Origin: Lineus longissimus
Lineage: Eukaryota; Nemertea; Pilidiophora; Heteronemertea; Lineidae
DNA: 60,000 nt
Assembly: GCF_910592395.1 (NCBI RefSeq)
Contig: NC_088314.1
Coordinates: forward strand, 14,696,001 to 14,756,000
Reading direction: 5' to 3'
In this document: in pieces, positions 53,801-60,000 of the stretch
Numbering within the stretch: position 1 is the stretch's first letter
Layout of the letters: every line of letters begins with the position of its first letter
Translations under genes and position numbers: made by a program
The notes under the pieces: generated by a model
What the model saw: the letters and a program-made list of their open reading frames with translations, nothing else
What the model was told of the DNA's origin: nothing
Databases searched by the model: none

Positions 53801-56040
53801 GCTATGCGTCAGTGTGATAAATTCGCGGCAATGCCTGTCAGTCAGCGCTGGCTCGTTGTTTCCGTTGTTTAGCCCCAGGTGGTTCACATCGTGGAGCAGA
53901 TTGTCGCAATAGCCGAACGTGTTCTGCGCAAGGATGCCAGAAAACACATCACAGGCTGCTCCATGATGATGGACCAACAACTCCCCCGTTAAACCCGGAG
54001 ACTCCAGAGTTTACCCCTGCCAACATCGACGGTGATGCGTACACAGCAATCACATCCGAGTTTATTGCCATACGTACAGTGCCCGTAATAGTAAAAAACG
54101 CAGGTCGTGAAATTACAGTGAATGCGCTGTTAGACGTGTGCAGTCCTGACAGCTATCTTAGCGAGCGCGTGGCTGCGCATCTCGGCCTCGAAGGCCAAGT
54201 AACATCGAGAACCGTGTCAGTACTTGGTGGTGCTGGTACCGAAATAAAGGGTAAGAAGGTTGCAGTTGAATTGCTACGGACAACCGACAAGAAGCCAATG
54301 GGCAAACTCGACTCATTCACAGTTAACCGTGTGACCGGAGACATCGACATTATCAACTGGAACGACTGTAAACGTACGTGGGACCATCTCAGCAAAATTA
54401 AGTTTCCGAAGATGGTCACTCCGAAAGTTGTTGATTTACTGATAGGCCTGAACGACGTTGGCCTACAGTTACACAGCTCTTGGAATGAGATACATGGGCC
54501 AGCCGGCACACCGATTGCTCGACTTACACCGTTGGGCTGGACATGTATCGGACATGTCAGGACGGGCAACCACGTGACAAACTTGACATGCCAAACATAC
54601 TTCGCCGACAATTTGACCGACGTCCTAAAGAGGACTTGGGAAATTGACAACCAAGGTCTGCAGCCAACAGACATGTCACCATTAGACAGGAAGATCGACA
54701 AGATGACAGATCAGGGGATCAAACTGGTAGACGGCCGATATCAAGTACCGATACCTTGGAAGGAAGGGGAACCACGTCTACCCAATAATTGGCAGATGGC
54801 AGCATCCCGACTCCGAACCATTGAGAAGGCTTTGAGAAAACAGCCCATAGTTGCCTCAGAATACAGACGCGTATTCCAAGAACAAGAGAACAAAGGATAC
54901 ATTTGAAAACTGGAGCCAAACAGTGACCATGGTGAAGATTGGTATCTACCCCATTTTCCGATTGTCAGACCAGACAAGACCACAACGAAGGTGAGAATCG
55001 TGATGGACGCCGCAGCGAAATGTGATGATAAATCCCTCAACGACTGCATCCATCAAGGGCCGAAGTTACAGAGCGATTTGCTAGATGTTTTGATAAGGAC
55101 TTGAGCACGACCAGTGGCGATATCAGCAGACATTTCCGAAATGTTCCTGAGGGTAGAAATGGACCCAGCAAGCAGAAAATATCATAGATTTCTGTGGAGA
55201 GACATGGACGACACAAAACCGATCGACGTTTACGAATACAACAGACTTGTTTTTGGAAACACAGCCTCGCCATATCTCTCTCAGAAGGTTCTGAGGACCC
55301 ATGCATGGCGAAATGTGGACGAATACCCACGTGGTGCAGAAGCAGTGCTCCGCTCGATGTATGTTGACGACCTATCTGACAGTGAAGACAATACAGCAAG
55401 AGCCATCGCCCTAAGAAAGGAAGTGACAGAGCTCCTAGGGACCGCAGGATTCGGCATCCAAAAATGGATCTCCAACAACATAGCAGTCCTGGCGGATGTT
55501 CCCGAAGACGAGAGGGCAACAGCGGTGAGTATTGACGACAACGAACTACCATCGGTAAAAACCCTTGGACTCATGTGGGACGCCGAAGCCAACCAATACG
55601 TGTTTATAGTAAAAGTTCCGACCATGACAACTATGACCAAACGGACAGTATTCAGCGCTTCGGCATCCCTATTTGACCCAGTCAATTTCTTAGCACCATA
55701 CACAGTCCGAGCAAGGATGCTCATGCAGGAGACCTGGACCGCGGGACTGCAATGGGACGACCCTTTGCCGAAGATACTGACCCAGAAATGGCAACACTGG
55801 TTCGATGAGATGACATTGCTTTCTCACATCAAAGTTGACCGGCGCTTGCTTCTAAAAACAGATTCAAAAATAGTAGACAAAGCTATACATACATTCGTTG
55901 ACGCATCACAGGATGCATATGCTGCTGCCGTCTACCTCAGGACGCAGTATGAGGACGGTGACCTTAGCGTTAACCTAGTGACCTCAAAGGCACGCGTGGC
56001 TCCTCTCAAAGCCATGTCAATACCGAGACTTCATTGTTAG
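53745..56040 (+). pseudogene. BEL/Pao pol: knuckles, protease, RT, partial RNase H
   Basis: Knuckle CAVCDGDHAMRQC, then CFRCLAPGGSHRGADC in the pol frame. The protease region (from 54079) has NALLDVCSPDSYLSER, where DVCS stands at the DTGS-type site, followed by a WTCIGHV motif. The RT shows ISADISEMFLRVEMDP (motif A), LVFGNTASPYLSQKVL (motif B), SMYVDDLSDS (YVDD), LGLMWDAEANQYVF and FDPVNFLAPY. RNase H starts HTFVDASQDAYAAAVYLR and stops after KAMSIPRL. In-frame TGA codons at 54904 and about 55103 and a frameshift near 53835 make it inactive. Integrase is missing. Confidence 0.85.
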
Positions 56041-56994
56041 CAGTTGGTTAATCCCTGCACATGTAGTAGGAACTTCAAGGAGACAGGACTGGCCAATCAT
56101 TTCATTTATCAATCAGTATCACTATCAGTTTTAAGGTATAGGAAGGTTTTAGGAAATCCTGTAGGAGTTAGATATATATATGGACATAAAGTTTGGTGAG
56201 TCTCCCGCTTTATTCTTATTCTCAGTTTAGGTTATAACGGTTTAGAGTTGCCTCAGATGAACTCAGCACCTGTAAGGATTGAATGTATTCAGTTATTCTC
56301 TATTTCATGTAATTTTCTTGAGTTATGTTCGGAAACTCCTATAACTACTCTTTGTATCTTTAATACCACTTCATGTTTATTATTGTCATGTTTATTATTA
56401 TCTTGTCAAGAGTATTTCTTAACTTAAATTGAAGTGGCGTATATTAGCTACCCCGGTAGTTTAAACTTTTAAGTGTATTTTCACAAGTGAGAGCCATGTG
56501 GTCCATTGTATTTGATTCTTTAATGGCCGACATGTTTAGGCAAGACCCTGGAGGAGTTAATAGTATGACAATGGTATCATTGTGGCGTGGCCCTTCCCAG
56601 AATTCACAAGCATACCCTGCACAGCTTAGCAAGGGAACAATTGGTACATGACCTTAGGCTAAGGTGACCAGGATACAGGAAACATTATATAATAATTTGA
56701 CCCATTTGGGAGATTGACCCCAATGTTTGGGTGGATGGATTAGCGTAATTTGTTGTTATTGTGATATCTGTATTATGTGTGACTCAATAGGGAGTCTGTT
56801 GGTTTGTTTATATGCTATGCTACAATGCAATGCTAAAGCTTTAGCGCATGTCCCTCCATGCTTTGGGTTCTATGCATTGGTTGGTAACTTATGTGGGTTC
56901 TATGCATTGATTGGTAACTTATGTGTCTTATGTTCTTTATCATTTTGTCTTATGTTTGTCTTTCTATATATTTCAGTTAATCGTCTCATCTCGT
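56041..56994. other. no gene; possible 3' LTR remnant
   Basis: Contains GTGAGTCTCCCGCTTTATTC and AT-rich sequence such as occurs in LTRs, but no second copy for comparison. A near-tandem 31-bp repeat (GGGTTCTATGCATTG) lies at about 56867-56925. Confidence 0.35.
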
Positions 56995-57774
56995 CTAATA
57001 GGAAAAGAAAGGCTGAATATAACTAAAAGGAGTTTGTTTAGTTTTTGCTTTGGACGCATTACAAACAGGTCGCCAGATATCGCTCTTACAGTTACGATGT
57101 AGCATCATTGTCCAGAATTTTCTATATGCTGATTTTCTGGAGGAAGAATTAAGTTCACTTGGATCATTGTTTGTCATTTCCCACCACATCTGTCTATGAG
57201 ATTCATCAGTAATGCATGGACTGCAGAAACAGTGCACACATTCAATCTGATTATGGTCCTGCTTGATATGGAAAGGAGCATTTTCCTGACCGCCATTTTC
57301 ACCATCATCTTCCAACAGTGGCACAGCTGGGTTTGGAGCAGCCACAATGTTTATATCACTGAATTGCATATATCCACGGATCATTTCTTCTTCTTCTTCC
57401 GTGACTAGAATTGAGAATACATGGCGATTTTCAACTACTGGCACTGTCATGACTGTGGGGGCTGGGGCTGCCACAATGTTCATACAACTAAATATCATAA
57501 ACCCTCGGATTTCTTCTTCCTCTTCTTCAGTCACTAGAATTGCGAAGACATGGCCAATTCCCAACATTGGTTCCGGCACTTCTGGGGCTGGGGCAACCAC
57601 AATGTCCATTTCACAGAATTGCATAAATCCCCGGATTTCTTCTTCTTCCTCTCCAGTCACTACAATTGCAAATACATGGCGATTTTTGCTATTTCCCTTC
57701 TCTACTGTTTCTGACAAAGCCTGAGAGGAATTCACTGATGAGGTATCCATGGACTCAGTTTCGGCATCATCCAT
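56995..57774 (-). CDS. acidic three-repeat protein with a Cys/His tail, unknown family
   Basis: Minus strand, 259 codons, start in AAATGG context at 57774. Residues 1-30 are acidic and Ser-rich. Three tandem repeats of about 42 residues follow (about 32-72, 73-116 and 117-158), each with HVF(A/S)I(L/V)VT, a run of four to six Glu, IRG(F/Y)M and VAAP. The C-terminal part has CVHCFCSPCITDESHRQMWW, then SSSRKSAYRKFWTMMLHRN and a Trp/Cys-containing basic end. That tail resembles a small domain I associate with multicopy uncharacterised proteins of cnidarians and other marine invertebrates. It may bind zinc through C-x2-C-x-C-x2-C. The reading frame is open. It could be a gene from an unclassified mobile element. 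Confidence 0.6.
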   Translation of the reverse strand: MDDAETESMDTSSVNSSQALSETVEKGNSKNRHVFAIVVTGEEEEEIRGFMQFCEMDIVVAPAPEVPEPMLGIGHVFAILVTEEEEEEIRGFMIFSCMNIVAAPAPTVMTVPVVENRHVFSILVTEEEEEMIRGYMQFSDINIVAAPNPAVPLLEDDGENGGQENAPFHIKQDHNQIECVHCFCSPCITDESHRQMWWEMTNNDPSELNSSSRKSAYRKFWTMMLHRNCKSDIWRPVCNASKAKTKQTPFSYIQPFFSY

Positions 57775-57924
57775 TTGCCTGCACCCAACTCAAAGTTGTA
57801 CTGATTCTCCACATAGCAACACATCTGGCAGTATCAACATGTCTGGAATTCCAATTGGCTACTGGTTGAAACCTGTCAGATCTTGGTCATCCCAACCAAA
57901 AAGATTCATTCACATTGAAGTACA

Positions 57925-59570
57925 TTCATGTATGATCATTTGCAGCTCAATGAGCTTTTATTCAAACGTCAATCTGGCTTTCTTCCTGGTCATAGTACTG
58001 ATAAGCAGCTTCTAAGTATTGTAAATATGATTCTTTCAAATTCTGAAAATGGTATGGAAACTAGAGGGGTTTTTCTTGATATTGCGGGGGCCTTCGATGC
58101 TGTTCCGCATTTTCTTCTTCTTCAAAAGCTTAAGGCCTATGGTATAAGGGGAAAACTTCTTGAACTGCTCAGGTCGTATCTTTCAAACCGCAAGGTTAAG
58201 GTAAAGATCGAAAGTTCTTCTTCGGATCTGAGCCCGACAGGTTATATAAATAGTGGTGTTCCACAGGGTTCTATACTTGGCCCGCTCCTCTTCTTATTGT
58301 ATATTAATGATCTTAGTGATGTTGTTAAAAATTGTATCTTGTATCTTTATGCTGATGACAGTTCTTTATTTTTCCCGGCCTTGCCAAATTCCATTGACGA
58401 AACCCATACTCTTATTCAAAATGACCTTCACAATTTGTCAGTTTGGTCGGATGTGTGGAAACTTGATTTTAAAGCGTCAAAAAGCAAAGAGGTCATATTT
58501 CACTCTCCTCGTAAAACTATCAATAACCATCCACCTCTGTATTTGGGTACGGGAGTTATTCCCAGGGGCGCATTCCATAAGCACCTTGGTGTTACACTTG
58601 ATGAGTGTTTGACTTCTAGCATGCATATCAACAATATTGTAGTGAAATGTAACAACATGTTAAATCCACTGAATGCTTTGAAGTTTACGGTTCAATCAAG
58701 GCATCTTGAACGCATGTATCTATCATTTATATTACCTCATCTTGAATATGGATCTATTATATTTGACTTTACCAATCAGGGTCTACCTCTCAATTAGATA
58801 AAATCCACTATAGGGGTGCCATTATAGTCAGTGGTTGTATTCATGGGACTAATACCCAAAAGGTTTTAAAATGTTTGGATTGGATGACACTTTCTGCTCG
58901 GCGTAGGGAAAAAAGATTGGTGCTTATGTATGAGGTACAACACAATTTGGTACCATGTTATGTCAATGAAATATTTCACATTTATCGTAATCGGGCGCCT
59001 CCTGGCCGTTTAAGGACCCAGCGAGACTATGTACTTCCCCCTAGATCATCTGCAAGATTTAGCAAGTCAACTGTGCCATGTGTAATTAGAGATTGGGAGT
59101 CTGTGCCTGTCAATATAAAAAACTGCTTCTCAAGAAACTCATTTAAATACAATATCCGAATTTTTCTGAGAGGTAAACATAACCTTCTTACTTCTACAAA
59201 ATTGGCTCTTACTCGTAAAAATGAACTTTCACTCAATAGGACAAGGTGTGACTTAGTTTTTCGGTGTCACTTTTATTCCCACAATTTTACCAACGTTTTA
59301 AGTCCATCTTGTGATTGCGGGGCTCACTCCCAATCTACTAAACACCTTCTCTTTAATTGCCCTTTATTAAATGATTTACGTAACGATTTCTTGAATGATC
59401 CTGGTTTGCTGCCACACCTTACTTCTGTTAGGTTTTTCAATCTTCGTGTTGATGAGAGGCTCCATTTTCTTCTTAATGGTCAATTTTCATTGGACCTTAC
59501 TTCAAACAGACTTGTTGTAGAAAAAACAGCCACTTTTCTCAGTAATATTATCGCCTTTTCTGGTAACTAG
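57925..59570 (+). pseudogene. LINE reverse transcriptase, partial, one frameshift
   Basis: RT motifs: KRQSGFLPGHSTDKQLL, GVFLDIAGAFDAVPHFLLLQ (motif A), YINSGVPQGSILGPLLFLLY (motif B), YLYADDSSLF (YADD) and HKHLGVTLDECLTSSMHINN. A frameshift near 58790 moves to the frame RGAIIVSGCIHGTNTQKVLK and DWMTLSARRREKRLVLMYEV. The end has a Cys/His motif, CDCGAHSQSTKHLLFNCPLL, typical of this LINE group. It ends at a TAG at 59568. The catalytic Asp residues are intact, but the frameshift and the missing 5' half make it inactive. Confidence 0.85.
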
Positions 59571-59820
59571 TGCCAGATCAATGGAACCCCTCATCAATCA
59601 CTACCTTTGTACAAACTATAACTATTTGTGTTACTTTACCTTTACTTGCATCCCTTTCTTTCCATTCAAAGTATGTTACCTTATCTTGATTTAACTTGTT
59701 CTTTGTATACCATTGTAACCAGGGCTATTAATGCTTTCAGCCTAAGCCCTGGCAATTGACTCAATATGTAATTTTGTTTATTTGGATTTAATAAATAATA
59801 AATAATAATAATAATAATAA
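57925..59820 (+). mobile_element. 5'-truncated non-LTR retrotransposon (Jockey/CR1-group LINE)
   Basis: It begins inside the RT palm/fingers and ends with a 3' UTR and an AATAAT tail (59790-59820), as in LINEs with short-repeat tails. The endonuclease and ORF1 are missing. The 5' join near 57925 follows unrelated sequence. Confidence 0.8.
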
Positions 59821-60000
59821 TTCACATTGAAACAACAGCAGAATATACAACACCGTAAACCTGAAGAAGTTCCAATGGCTGAAAAAGGCGCTCGTCCTCA
59901 AAGTTTCAAAATTGAGATACCAGGGAATGAAACCGTGAGACAAGGCATAAGAGAGAAAATGCAGAAAGTGCGGGATTTTTTGGCGCAAGAGACAGAACGG
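59821..60000 (+). CDS. partial coding frame leaving the window
   Basis: Directly after the LINE tail, one frame is open to the window edge: FTLKQQQNIQHRKPEEVPMA, GARPQSFKIEIPGNETVRQG and REKMQKVRDFLAQE. The composition is coding-like (helical, charged). The LINE may have landed in an exon. Family not recognised. The start is not in view. Confidence 0.4.

Larger units (their letters stand above)
52420..56040 (+). mobile_element. BEL/Pao LTR-retrotransposon remnant
   Basis: Gag, CCHC knuckles, aspartic protease, RT and the start of RNase H, in BEL/Pao order. Integrase and a 5' LTR are absent. A 3' LTR may lie in 56060-56400 but cannot be confirmed without a partner. The junction with repeat copy E suggests it inserted there or that a deletion joined them. 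Confidence 0.8.

Noticed and set aside
54153-55724. Long minus-strand frames across BEL/Pao pol
   Set aside because: Shadows of protease and RT on the plus strand; no motifs.
57347-57724. 125-codon plus-strand Ser-rich frame
   Set aside because: Antisense of the Glu-rich repeats in the minus-strand 259-codon gene, which has the start context and the Cys/His tail.

Overview
This window looks like nuclear DNA of a marine invertebrate, most likely a deuterostome and perhaps an echinoderm. It has intron-bearing genes, GT-AG splice sites, many AGGCCTA words, and a transposon mix typical of such genomes: DIRS, BEL/Pao, Helitron, pogo, piggyBac, PIF/Harbinger and U2-linked Tx1-type LINE sequence. 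The organism call is inference. No bacterial operons, tRNA genes, rRNA genes or CRISPR arrays were seen. The window is mostly an accessory, transposon-rich region holding degraded gene copies and a few intact-looking exons or genes.

Region 1-12 kb: a coiled-coil coding relic; a FAR1/ZSWIM (MULE-like) zinc-finger relic; a one-ended copy of a GGGATCACGTCC repeat; a plausible first coding exon (MASNEDENNI); and a recent tandem array of four copies of a three-exon cassette coding a 45-residue acidic repeat. The array carries a 3.07-kb piggyBac with perfect TTAA duplications in one intron. It is followed by a Tx1/Keno-like LINE ORF1 whose upstream edge is 5' U2 snRNA-like sequence.

Region 12-20 kb: a promoter-like stretch (CRE, CCAAT, E-box), then one large gene of about 950 codons. 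Its RNase-H-fold, transposase-like core is broken by a hairpin-ended 1.1-kb repeat, by a 2.6-kb element with 17-bp terminal inverted repeats, and by small lesions. Removing both insertions restores the reading frame exactly.

Region 20-28 kb: a tyrosine recombinase with an ALOG-type DNA-binding domain beside a broken, divergent SGNH-hydrolase-like gene (DIRS/Ngaro-type remnants). Next is a ubiquitin-specific-protease-like gene split by a 2.0-kb PIF/Harbinger-type element with TTA duplications, again in exactly restorable frame, and then a 64-bp minisatellite.

Region 28-38.6 kb: a few possible exons, then a complete 4.4-kb pogo-type element with TA duplications, GGGGCACAGTGAATC subterminal repeats and a decayed transposase, then about 3.9 kb with nothing recognisable.

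Region 38.6-49.5 kb: a Helitron helicase fragment split in two, with about 9.6 kb between the parts. That interval holds a Harbinger-type terminus with an intact four-exon Myb/SANT gene (334 codons, all introns phase 1), a 5.3-kb DIRS-like retrotransposon on the minus strand, and another hairpin-ended repeat.

Region 49.9-60 kb: an orphan phase-1 exon; a Pro/Thr then Ser/Tyr-rich repeat exon cut by a repeat; a BEL/Pao gag-pol remnant lacking integrase; a minus-strand 259-aa protein with three HVFAI..EEEEE repeats and a Cys/His tail; a 5'-truncated LINE; and an open coding frame running off the right edge. The window reads as a layered insertion record rather than one pathway.
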